DNA of 40,133 nucleotides from Sulfurimicrobium sp. (GTDB lineage: Bacteria; Pseudomonadota; Gammaproteobacteria; Burkholderiales; Sulfuricellaceae): assembly GCA_030652035.1 (NCBI GenBank), contig JAUSBJ010000029.1, positions 1 through 40,133 on the forward strand. The letters are read 5' to 3'. Made by a program: the position numbers and the translations under genes. Below are positions 15,497-23,765 of this stretch, piece after piece. Every line of letters starts with the position of its first letter. Within the stretch, counting starts at the first letter, position 1. The notes below the pieces were generated by a model that was not told where the DNA came from, made no database searches, and was given only the letters and a program-made list of their open reading frames with translations.

Positions 15497-16315
15497 TTAG
15501 CTGCTGCCTGCTTGCAAGTTGTACTCCCGCACGATGCGGGTGCGCTGCGGCGCCAGCCGGTCAAATATGGCCGGTTTGCGTTTGCCGGTTTGGCCGAAGT
15601 GATAAGTCAGGTTCACGAAAAGCGCCGTCTCATCCCGGCTTCTGCGGCTGGCGCCCAGTTCCATGTTCAACTTGTGGTTTGGATTTGTCTTCAGCGCAGC
15701 GCTCCAGCCCTGCACTGCGCCGAGATGGATCGCAGGGTGCCATTGGTAGGTCTTAAGACTCAGGCGGGTATTGCGCAGGAGAGGGTTGGGCGCTTCCAGC
15801 TGGAGATCGAAACCATCCAGGGCAAGACGGCCGGAAGTGTCCGCAGGGCCGCCAACAGCGTTGTAGAGATTCGCACGCAGGCTGGCATTCTCGCTGAAGA
15901 CTTCGCCCCCGATGCTGAAGCGCTCTGTGCTCGACCGAAGTTCCTGGTCGTAAAAACCGTTCAAGCCCAGGGCCAGATTGTCTTCGGCAGTGAGCCAGCG
16001 GTAGCCGCTGCCGATATTGGACACCACGCTTTCGCCGTCTTGCCGCACTCTGCCCTGCAGGAAGACTGTTTCATCCCGTGTTTGCCTGACAGGCTGGAGG
16101 GTCTTGACCATCCATGTGGGCTGCTTTCCGGCCACGCCGAACTGTACGGTGGTTCGTTTCAGCCAGGCCGGCCTACCCGGCTCGGTCAACTTCTGGTTGG
16201 TGAATTTCGTCAGGGTGCCGGCCAGGTTGCGCAATGCTTCGTCAGCCTGGGCTGAGAACGCAAGCGCTAGCAAGATGCCAAACATACAGGCTTTCATAAC
16301 GGCTTGCCGTTTCAT
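15497..16315 (-). CDS. Stand-alone inverse-autotransporter beta-barrel protein
   Basis: The 272-residue protein has a signal peptide at about 1-24 (ending FSAQA) and then the inverse-autotransporter barrel signature: YRWLTAEDNLALGLNGFYDQ and RFSIGGEVFSENASLRANLYN, with alternating strands up to FVNLTYHFG. In intimin/invasin proteins this barrel anchors a long extracellular passenger. Here the protein ends about 30 residues after the last strand, so there are no Ig-like domains. It may be an outer-membrane protein of its own or a truncated adhesin. AGGAGG lies six bases before the ATG, a strong ribosome binding site, so it is probably expressed. Confidence 0.82.
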   Translation of the reverse strand: MKRQAVMKACMFGILLALAFSAQADEALRNLAGTLTKFTNQKLTEPGRPAWLKRTTVQFGVAGKQPTWMVKTLQPVRQTRDETVFLQGRVRQDGESVVSNIGSGYRWLTAEDNLALGLNGFYDQELRSSTERFSIGGEVFSENASLRANLYNAVGGPADTSGRLALDGFDLQLEAPNPLLRNTRLSLKTYQWHPAIHLGAVQGWSAALKTNPNHKLNMELGASRRSRDETALFVNLTYHFGQTGKRKPAIFDRLAPQRTRIVREYNLQAGSS

Positions 16316-16518
16316 ATGCCTCCTATGAACAGGTATGGATCATGAGTCGTATCGCCTAAAGCATGAGCTGAAGCGGTAGTTTTGCACAAAATTATTACTC
16401 CATCAAATGCCCGGAACCGAAAACCAGGCACCGGAAAAGCAGGCGCTGCCATCATCGCACCAGGTTTGCGATGACCCGATTACCGCGAACAAACACAAGG
16501 ATGAGAAGGCGTTCTTCA

Positions 16519-16882
16519 TGCCGCGATTTCCCTGGTACAACACCATCCGCTTCCGGATCAGCCTGGCTTTGTTCGTGCTTTTTGCCCTCCAGGCGGGCAC
16601 CACCGGCTTCACCCTGTATGAAGTGGATCTGCGCAAGCATGACTACGAGATCCTCAACCTCGCGGGACAAACGCGGGTGATCAGCCACACCATGGCGCAT
16701 GAGCCGCGCCTTCCTGCACATGATGGAAGGCAAACTCGCCGCCATCCGCCTGTTTAACCAGCTCGCCCTTATGCCTCCGCCCAGCTGGCGGCCGCATGAC
16801 GCAGGCCTTCAACCGTCTTTCGGAGCGGATGCGCGCCCTGACCCGCGTGATAAGAATCTACCAACGCCTGAAGCAGGTCTGA
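16519..16882 (+). pseudogene. Decayed membrane sensor/chemoreceptor-like gene
   Basis: The frame from 16519 gives MPRFPWYNTIRFRISLALFV, a first membrane helix, and a start of a periplasmic domain (YEVDLRKHDYEILNLAGQTR), typical of PilJ/NarX-like sensors. It loses sense at about 16690. A second frame from 16699 has AFLHMMEGKLAAIRLFNQLA, and a third from 16796 has MTQAFNRLSERMRALTRVIR before a stop at 16880. At least two frameshifts and a large loss are needed to explain this. The N-terminus matches the stub at 8473-8550. Confidence 0.72.
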
Positions 16883-17011
16883 AGGCATGGCGTTCTGGAT
16901 GACAAATCCGTGAGCTATTTTCAGGCATGGAATTTTCCCTCCGCTGAATTCCGCAGCCACAATCGTCGTGTTAACCTTTGCGCCATATTGACTGGATATC
17001 GAGAGCGCTTC

Positions 17012-19918
17012 ATGGCCCCAAAAAAAATAGCGGGGAACACCCATCATGAGAGCAACAGCGCCGCAAGCACTTTCCCCATCGTCGGCATCGGCGCTTCCGC
17101 CGGCGGGCTGGAAGCTTTCGAGCAATTCTTTCACCATGCCCCACCCGATATGGGAATAGCCTTTGTTTTGGTACCGCATCTTGACCCGGGCCATGCCAGC
17201 CTGTTGACCGAAATCCTGCAACGCACCACGGCGATGGAAGTGGTCGAGGCTCAGGACCAGATGAAGGTCATGCCCAATCATGTTTACGTGATCCCGCCCA
17301 ATCGCGGCATGGCCATTTTCCACGGCATCCTGCAACTGAGCGAGCCGGAACAGCCGCGCGGACAACGCGTGCCCATCGATGCCTTCCTGCGCTCCCTGGC
17401 CGAAGATCAGGGCGAGAACGCCGTCGGCATCATTCTTTCCGGCACCGGCACCGACGGCACGCTGGGACTGCGCGCCATTCTCGGCGCAGGCGGAATTTCA
17501 CTGGTGCAGGAGCCCGCCACGGCAAAATTCGATGGCATGCCCTCCAGCGCCATCCAGGCAGGCTACGCCACCCATGTGCTGGCGGCAGACAAAATGCCCG
17601 AGGCGTTGCAGGCCGCCATGCGCGCCCTGACGCCCCCCCATGAAACGCCCCCTCCGGCCGCCATGAGCGCCATCAACCATATCCTGATGCTGTTGCGCTC
17701 AAACACCGGCAATGATTTCTCGCTCTACAAGAAGAGCACCATCGGCCGCCGCATCGAGCGCCGCATGTCGCAACACAATATCGATGACATGAATATTTAT
17801 GCCCGCTACCTCAAGGAAAATCCGGCCGAAGTGCGAGCGCTGTTCAAGGAACTGCTGATCAATGTCACCAGTTTTTTCCGCGACGGCGAGGCATTCGTCA
17901 TGCTGAAACAGGACATCCTGCCGCAACTCCTGGCGGACAAACCGGGGGATTACGTGTTCCGGGCCTGGGTGGCCGGCTGCGCCAGCGGCGAAGAGGCTTA
18001 CTCCATCGCCATCCTGCTGCGCGAATTCATGGACGAAAACAATCGCGAGATCAAGGTCCAGCTTTACGCCACCGACCTCGATGATGAAGCCATCACCGTG
18101 GCGCGCACTGGCCTTTACCCTTTCAACATCGCTCAGGATGTCACGCCGGAGCGGCTGCGCCGCTTCTTCATCAAGGAGGAAGTGGGCTACCGGGTGAAGA
18201 AGGAAATCCGCGAGATGGTGGTTTTCGCCGTCCAGAACATCGTCAAGGACCCCCCCTTCACCCGCCTGGACCTGCTGTGCTGCCGCAACCTGATGATCTA
18301 CCTCGAACCGGAATTGCAAAACCGACTGATCCCGGCTTTCCATTATGCGATCAAGCCGGGGGGCGTGCTGTTTCTTTCCCCATCGGAAAGCATCGGCAAC
18401 CACCACGCATTGTTCTCGGCGCTCAACCGCAAGCATAAGTTCTACCGCGCCACCTCTTCCGCCGCCTCGACCCGCACGTTGATGTCCAGCGGGCTAAGCT
18501 GGGCGACAGACACCACCAACGGCAAGGCGTCGGTGCCGGCAACACCCAGAGCCAAGGAAAGCAACATCGCAGAACTGACGCGGCGCATGCTGATCCAGTC
18601 TTTCGCGCCCGCCTCGGTGGTCACCGACATCAAGGGAGACATCCTCTACGTGCATGGCGACACCGGCAAATACTTGCGTCCGGCCCCCGGCCAGGCCAGC
18701 CTCAACATTGTCGAGATGGCGCGCGAGGGGCTGCAACTGGAACTGCGCTCCGCCATCCAGAATGCCAGCGAAAACATGCCCACCCTGGGCCGGGAAGTTT
18801 CGGTGAAAACCAATGGCGGATTCACCTCCGTGAGCCTCAGCGCGCGCCCGCTACCCGACCTGGACTCGGCGCAATCGTTGCTGCTGGTGAGCTTCCAGGA
18901 TATCCCGCAGCCGCCAGCCAAGCCCGGCCGCGCCAAGCGCAGTAACAAACCGGCCGAACAGCAGCGCATTGAGGAACTGGAACGCGAGCTTGCCTACACC
19001 AGGGAAAACCTCCAGGCCACCATCGAGGAACAGCAGGCATCGAACGAGGAGCTCAAATCCACCAACGAGGAAATGCAGTCCACCAACGAGGAACTCCAGT
19101 CCAGCAACGAAGAGCTGGAAACATCCAAGGAGGAACTCCAATCGGTCAATGAAGAACTGATCACCGTCAATACCGAATTGCAGTCCAAGATCGAGCAATT
19201 GGCCGGCATGCAGAACGACATGAAAAACCTGCTCGACAATATCAACATCGGCACCATCTTCCTCGACTGCCGCCTGGTCATCAGGCGCTTCACCCGCGAG
19301 GCGGTGCGGGTGTATCGCCTCGCGGCCTCGGATGCGGGGCGGCCTCTGGGCGACATCAAATCCAATCTGGAAGGGGAAGACCTGCTGAGCGAGGCCGAAA
19401 GCGTGCTGGAATCCCTGGTGCCGGTCGAGCGCGAAGTGCGTACTCACGACGGGGCCTGGTTTCTGGCACGCATCCAGCCCTACCGCACCGTGGACAACAT
19501 GATAGACGGCGTGGTGCTGACCTTCACCGATATTACAGAGCGCATCCTTGTCATTGCCGAGCGCGAAGGGCGCGACCTGGCCGAGAGCGTCGTCAATACC
19601 GTGCGCGAACCACTGCTTGTGCTGGATGGCGCGTTGAAGGTAATCTCCGCCAGCCGCTCGTTCTACCTGACTTTCCACACCACGCCGGAGGACACCGTGG
19701 GCCGCGCGATCTACGAGCTGGTCAAGCGCCAGTGGGACATTCCCGCCCTGCGCAGACTGCTGGAAAATATCCTGCCCGAAAACCAGGGCTTCGAAGGCTA
19801 CAAGCTGGAATGTGACATTCCTGCTGCCGGCCGCCGCGAGATCCAGCTCAATGCCCGCCGCATCATCGGCAAAACGGGCGTCACCCAATTGATTTTGCTG
19901 GCGATGGAAATTTCATAA
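17012..19918 (+). CDS. CheB-CheR fusion with PAS domains
   Basis: The 968-residue protein joins a CheB methylesterase domain (about 20-205; Ser29 in GIGASAGG, His56 in VPHLDPGH, Asp148 in SGTGTDGT) to a CheR methyltransferase (about 215-475; WVAGCASGEEAYSIAIL, CCRNLMIYLEPE). A PAS-like part follows, then a long coiled coil at about 640-740 built on repeated N-E-E-L/M units, then two more PAS domains up to the C-terminus. No kinase domain follows, unlike many CheB/CheR-PAS-HK fusions. I chose ATG 17012 with GAGAG upstream; a GTG at 16910 would add 34 residues without family match. It may control an unknown signalling partner through methylation. Confidence 0.9.
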   Translation: MAPKKIAGNTHHESNSAASTFPIVGIGASAGGLEAFEQFFHHAPPDMGIAFVLVPHLDPGHASLLTEILQRTTAMEVVEAQDQMKVMPNHVYVIPPNRGMAIFHGILQLSEPEQPRGQRVPIDAFLRSLAEDQGENAVGIILSGTGTDGTLGLRAILGAGGISLVQEPATAKFDGMPSSAIQAGYATHVLAADKMPEALQAAMRALTPPHETPPPAAMSAINHILMLLRSNTGNDFSLYKKSTIGRRIERRMSQHNIDDMNIYARYLKENPAEVRALFKELLINVTSFFRDGEAFVMLKQDILPQLLADKPGDYVFRAWVAGCASGEEAYSIAILLREFMDENNREIKVQLYATDLDDEAITVARTGLYPFNIAQDVTPERLRRFFIKEEVGYRVKKEIREMVVFAVQNIVKDPPFTRLDLLCCRNLMIYLEPELQNRLIPAFHYAIKPGGVLFLSPSESIGNHHALFSALNRKHKFYRATSSAASTRTLMSSGLSWATDTTNGKASVPATPRAKESNIAELTRRMLIQSFAPASVVTDIKGDILYVHGDTGKYLRPAPGQASLNIVEMAREGLQLELRSAIQNASENMPTLGREVSVKTNGGFTSVSLSARPLPDLDSAQSLLLVSFQDIPQPPAKPGRAKRSNKPAEQQRIEELERELAYTRENLQATIEEQQASNEELKSTNEEMQSTNEELQSSNEELETSKEELQSVNEELITVNTELQSKIEQLAGMQNDMKNLLDNINIGTIFLDCRLVIRRFTREAVRVYRLAASDAGRPLGDIKSNLEGEDLLSEAESVLESLVPVEREVRTHDGAWFLARIQPYRTVDNMIDGVVLTFTDITERILVIAEREGRDLAESVVNTVREPLLVLDGALKVISASRSFYLTFHTTPEDTVGRAIYELVKRQWDIPALRRLLENILPENQGFEGYKLECDIPAAGRREIQLNARRIIGKTGVTQLILLAMEIS

Positions 19919-20270
19919 ACAATGAACCGAGAAAAAACAGTTAACCATGGAGTTCACGGAGTAAAAACCATAGATTGCATGATATTTGGCATTCACCCCT
20001 TGAGTGAGGCCATAAATTTTCGCAAATTGCTTTTGCGAGTGGGGTGATGGCAGCCGGTTGCGACCATCTGCTGGCCAGGCAAAGCAAACCGGCACATGCC
20101 ACTTGAACGCTTCGCCCGTGTGCATATTCTGCCCGGAACGCACGCCCGCTTAAAAGAAATCCCGTTCATTATTCATTCCGGAAGCCTATAATTTCCTAAG
20201 GGGGCGGCATTATTTCAAATGCTGCAAAAGAATCCGCGGAAACTGCCGGCATCGGATCGGAGCAATACGC
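19919..20270. other. Intergenic, no gene seen
   Basis: These 352 bases contain no convincing frame. The start (TTAACCATGGAGTTCACGGAG) resembles common intergenic filler sequence of this kind of genome. No terminator with U-run was found after the CheB-CheR gene. A promoter for the GGDEF gene probably lies here, but I cannot place it. Confidence 0.5.
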
Positions 20271-21386
20271 ATGGACCGTAAACTGTTTGAAGAAAAACGC
20301 GGCGCCGCTTTGCTGCGCAAGACGGCTGAATCCCAGCTTGCCAACGCACCTCTGAAAAAGCCACCTGCCCGCCCGCCCGAGGAACTGCTGCACGAACTCC
20401 AGGTGCATCAGATCGAACTGGAAATGCAGAATGAAGAGTTGCAGCGCGCCTATACCGCGCTGGAAGAGTCCCGCGACCGCTATGTGGATCTCTACGAGTT
20501 CGCCCCGGTCGGTTACCTCACCCTGACGAGCGAGGGGCTGATCTCGGAAATCAATCTCACTGGTGTCGCACTGCTGGGATCTGAGCGCAAGAAGCTGATT
20601 AACCGCCGTTTCGCACGCTTTGTCGCCCCAGAGTGCAGCGACCGCTGGCATCGCCATTTCCTGCATACGCTGCAACACGGCGAGAAGCAAAGCTGCGAAA
20701 TCGCCCTCATGCGGGCTGACGGCACAGTCTTCCAGGCCACACTGGATTGCCTGTACACGCTTGCCGGCACCTCCCCGCTGGTGCGCATCGCGCTCGCGGA
20801 CGTCACCGAGCGCAAGATGGCAGAGGATCAAATTCACAAATTAGCCTTCTATGACGCCTTGACGCAACAACCCAATCGCCTGTTGTTAAATGACCGCTTG
20901 ATTCAATCAATGGCTGCCAGCAAGCGCAGCGGCCTTTACGATGCGTTGCTCTTCCTCGATTTTGACAACTTCAAACCGCTTAACGATAAATTCGGCCATG
21001 ATGTAGGCGACTTGCTGCTGATTGAAGGGGTGCGCCGAATCAATCTTTGTATTCGCGAAATGGATACACTCGCGCGTTTTGGCGGGGATGAGTTTGTGGT
21101 CGTACTCTGCGAATTGGGTGAAAACAAGGAGGAGGCCGCCACGCAAGCCCATATTGTCGCCGAAAAAATCCGTGCTGCCCTGGCTGAGACTTATGTGCTT
21201 AAAATTCATCAACCTGGTGAACCGGATACCATCATCCAGCACAATTGCACGGTGAGCATCGGCGTGATGCTATTCATCAATCACCAGGCCAGTACGGCAG
21301 ACATTATCAAATGGGCGGATATTGCCATGTACCAGGCCAAGGAAGCGGGCGGCGACCGAGTTGCGTTTTATGGCGAGCCCCCGTAA
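20271..21386 (+). CDS. PAS-GGDEF diguanylate cyclase
   Basis: The 371-residue cytoplasmic protein has an N-terminal helical stretch (about 35-68, LLHELQVHQIELEMQNEELQ), a PAS domain (about 70-185) and a GGDEF domain (about 190-368). The active-site GGDEF is intact at 271-275, and the product-inhibition I-site R262-x-x-D265 is present five residues upstream. It should therefore make cyclic di-GMP with feedback control. GGAG precedes the ATG. It follows the CheB-CheR fusion on the same strand, with a 352-base gap. Confidence 0.93.
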   Translation: MDRKLFEEKRGAALLRKTAESQLANAPLKKPPARPPEELLHELQVHQIELEMQNEELQRAYTALEESRDRYVDLYEFAPVGYLTLTSEGLISEINLTGVALLGSERKKLINRRFARFVAPECSDRWHRHFLHTLQHGEKQSCEIALMRADGTVFQATLDCLYTLAGTSPLVRIALADVTERKMAEDQIHKLAFYDALTQQPNRLLLNDRLIQSMAASKRSGLYDALLFLDFDNFKPLNDKFGHDVGDLLLIEGVRRINLCIREMDTLARFGGDEFVVVLCELGENKEEAATQAHIVAEKIRAALAETYVLKIHQPGEPDTIIQHNCTVSIGVMLFINHQASTADIIKWADIAMYQAKEAGGDRVAFYGEPP

Positions 21387-21400
21387 AACGCCAAGGCAGC

Positions 21401-23380
21401 TTAATCTCCGGGCAGGGAGCCCGGCCTTCGCCGGCGGGAAGTCATAGGGGCTGGAACCCGCTCCAATGACAGCGAAGGCGCCTTCAGAATGTGCTTTTTC
21501 ATCTTGCCGACAACGTGCATCTCGCATGCCCCGCAGTCAAATTTCAGCGTCAGCCGATCTTTCCCATTCACCAGCGTCATCGGCTCGGCGCGCACCTGGC
21601 CCTGAACACCCGTCACGCCTTTGGCCTGTTTGGGGCACAGGCTGAACGAATAGCGCAGGCAGTGCTTGGTGATCATCAGCGACACCTCGCCCGCTTCTTC
21701 GTGCGCCTCGTAGGCCGCCTCAATCAGCTTGACGCCGTGCCGTTCATAGAAGGTTCGCGCCGCCTGGTTGTAGACATTGGCGAGATAGGAAAGCGTTTCC
21801 TCCGGATAGGCTACGGGCGGTTCTACTGCGGATTTGCGTTGCGGGCGCATATAGGCCTTGAGGCGTGATGCTTCCAACTGACCGACCGCATCGCGGCGCA
21901 GTTTGTTGGCAACGGAACTTGGCACGAACCAGGGCTGGCTCCAGTCGATCTCAAGCTGTTGCAGCGCAAAAATCGTATTGCCGAAGCGCGCCAGCTGCTC
22001 GCGCAAAGCAGTTTCGGCTTCTGCCGGGTTCTGCGCCGGCTGCCTGTCAAAAGCGACGCTGGCACTTGCGCGGATCCCATCGCTGACCTCCAGCCTCAGG
22101 GTGAAACCTTCTTCGCTTTCACCGAAGCGTGCACTCACATCGATGCGGCGCTCGGCGGATTTCTTCGTCAGTGCCTGATCCCAGGCGTGGTCGCGGTTGC
22201 GTGACAGCGCCGTGCCTGTTTTCAGGCCCGGCAAATTAGCCATCGGCTCATTCGGCCACACGCGCCAGAACTTCCCCACGCGCTCGGCGCGATTGGCCTG
22301 GATACCGACCACCTCGCGCTTGTTCAGGTAGGTCAGCCCGTCGCCGTTGGCGAGCGGCTCGTTGGCTTCCAGTTCGAACCAGTCCGGCCCGACGCGCGTC
22401 ACCGTGCCGAGCGGAACGCCGACGAAAGCCGGGGTATCGAAGGCACCGATGTCGGCCTTGCGCCCGGTGGAAAAGTAGTCGGTCGCGCCGCGATGAAAGG
22501 TCTTGTCCGGGTTGGGCGTGAACAGCAATTGCGTGCGACCGCTGGACGCGGCAGCCAGTTCGGGCCGTTCGGCCAGGATGCCGTCCAGCAGTTGGCGGTA
22601 GTGGCCGGTGATGTTCTTGACGTAGGCGGCTTCCTTGTAGCGCCCCTCGATCTTGAAGCTCTGCACCCCGGCATCGACCAGGGCGCGTAGATTGTCGCTC
22701 TGGTTGTTATCCTTCACCGACAGCAGGTGCTTGTCGAAGGCCACCACGCGGCCCTTGTCGTCCTGCAGGGTATAGGGCAGGCGGCAAGCCTGGGAGCAGT
22801 CGCCGCGGTTGGCGCTGCGCCCGGTTTGCGCGTGGCTGATGTAGCACTGGCCGGAGAAAGCCACGCACAGGGCGCCGTGAATGAAATGCTCGATTACGGT
22901 ATCGGACGGCACGGCAGCGCGCACGGCAGCGATCTGTTGCAGCGTCAGCTCGCGCGCCAGCACGATCTGCGAAAACCCGACATCGGCCAGGAAGCGCGCC
23001 TTTTCCGGTGTGCGGATGTCGCACTGGGTCGAGGCGTGCAGGTCGATCGGAGGCAGGTCCAGTTCCAGCAGGCCCATGTCCTGCACGATCAGAGCATCGA
23101 CGCCGGCAGCGTAAAATTCATGAACCAGGCGGCGCGCGGATTCAAGCTCGGCATCGTGCAGGATGGTGTTGAGGGTGACGAAAATGCGCGCATGGTAGCG
23201 GTGCGCGAATTCCACCAGCCCGGCGATTTCGCCCACCGTGTTGACCGCGTTGTGGCGCGCGCCGAACGAAGGCCCGCCGATATACACCGCGTCCGCGCCG
23301 TGCAGAATGGCCTCGCGGCCGATCGCGGCGGTCTTCGCCGGGGCGAGCAGTTCAAGGGAATGAGTGGGAATGCTGGACAA
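21401..23380 (-). CDS. rlhA: RlhA, 23S rRNA 5-hydroxycytidine synthase (U32 peptidase family)
   Basis: The 659-residue protein is collinear with E. coli RlhA/YdcP (about 650 residues), which hydroxylates C2501 of 23S rRNA. Motifs seen: LELLAPAKTAAIGREAILHG, HASTQCDIRTPEKA, the U32 signature EHFIHGALCVAFSGQCYISH, and the cysteine-containing stretches RGDCSQACRLPY and KFDCGACEMHV. The start is TTG at 23380, without a clear ribosome binding site, because a 240-bp inverted-repeat element ends six bases upstream. The original start region may have been altered by that element. The C-terminal 15-20 residues are arginine-rich and unlike the family. Confidence 0.93.
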   Translation of the reverse strand: MSSIPTHSLELLAPAKTAAIGREAILHGADAVYIGGPSFGARHNAVNTVGEIAGLVEFAHRYHARIFVTLNTILHDAELESARRLVHEFYAAGVDALIVQDMGLLELDLPPIDLHASTQCDIRTPEKARFLADVGFSQIVLARELTLQQIAAVRAAVPSDTVIEHFIHGALCVAFSGQCYISHAQTGRSANRGDCSQACRLPYTLQDDKGRVVAFDKHLLSVKDNNQSDNLRALVDAGVQSFKIEGRYKEAAYVKNITGHYRQLLDGILAERPELAAASSGRTQLLFTPNPDKTFHRGATDYFSTGRKADIGAFDTPAFVGVPLGTVTRVGPDWFELEANEPLANGDGLTYLNKREVVGIQANRAERVGKFWRVWPNEPMANLPGLKTGTALSRNRDHAWDQALTKKSAERRIDVSARFGESEEGFTLRLEVSDGIRASASVAFDRQPAQNPAEAETALREQLARFGNTIFALQQLEIDWSQPWFVPSSVANKLRRDAVGQLEASRLKAYMRPQRKSAVEPPVAYPEETLSYLANVYNQAARTFYERHGVKLIEAAYEAHEEAGEVSLMITKHCLRYSFSLCPKQAKGVTGVQGQVRAEPMTLVNGKDRLTLKFDCGACEMHVVGKMKKHILKAPSLSLERVPAPMTSRRRRPGSLPGD

Positions 23381-23385
23381 GATTT

Positions 23386-23625
23386 AACCTAGAAACCTCA
23401 GTTGGACAGGTTGAAGTGTGCGATTTTTGGGGCGCAGGGCAAGGCGTAACGACGCGGAATGGTCATTCCATTCCAAGGAGTTACAACGCTGCCATGTGCC
23501 CCAAAAATTGAACAATTCAGCCTGTAGCGGGCTCACCAAATGGGTGAACATGTTGCAAATAAATAGTTTTTTTAGTTTCATTGCTTTAGACGCATAGTCG
23601 AGCGATCAACTGAGGTTTCTAGGTT
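23386..23625. repeat. 240-bp element with 19-bp perfect inverted termini
   Basis: The 19-base AACCTAGAAACCTCAGTTG at 23386-23404 is repeated inverted and perfect at 23607-23625. The inside has no gene except a 65-codon frame with no motif. The right arm plus about 45 inner bases (including TTTCATTGC and GTCGAGCG) recurs at about 35795-35850. It looks like a MITE-type non-autonomous element. Confidence 0.7.
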
Positions 23626-23765
23626 TAACCTGGATGTGGTGGAAAAAACAGCACGGGATGCGAAGGCGAATTTTACCCCAGAACCAGGCCGCATGATCGC
23701 GCATCCGGTGTGCAGCCACATCCTTCAGCAACAAAGGGATCGGGTTCGATATAATTCACATCCCC
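23626..23765. other. Intergenic before hrpB
   Basis: No gene is seen between the inverted-repeat element and hrpB. The divergent promoters of rlhA and hrpB must lie in this stretch or in the element. None can be placed with confidence. Confidence 0.4.
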
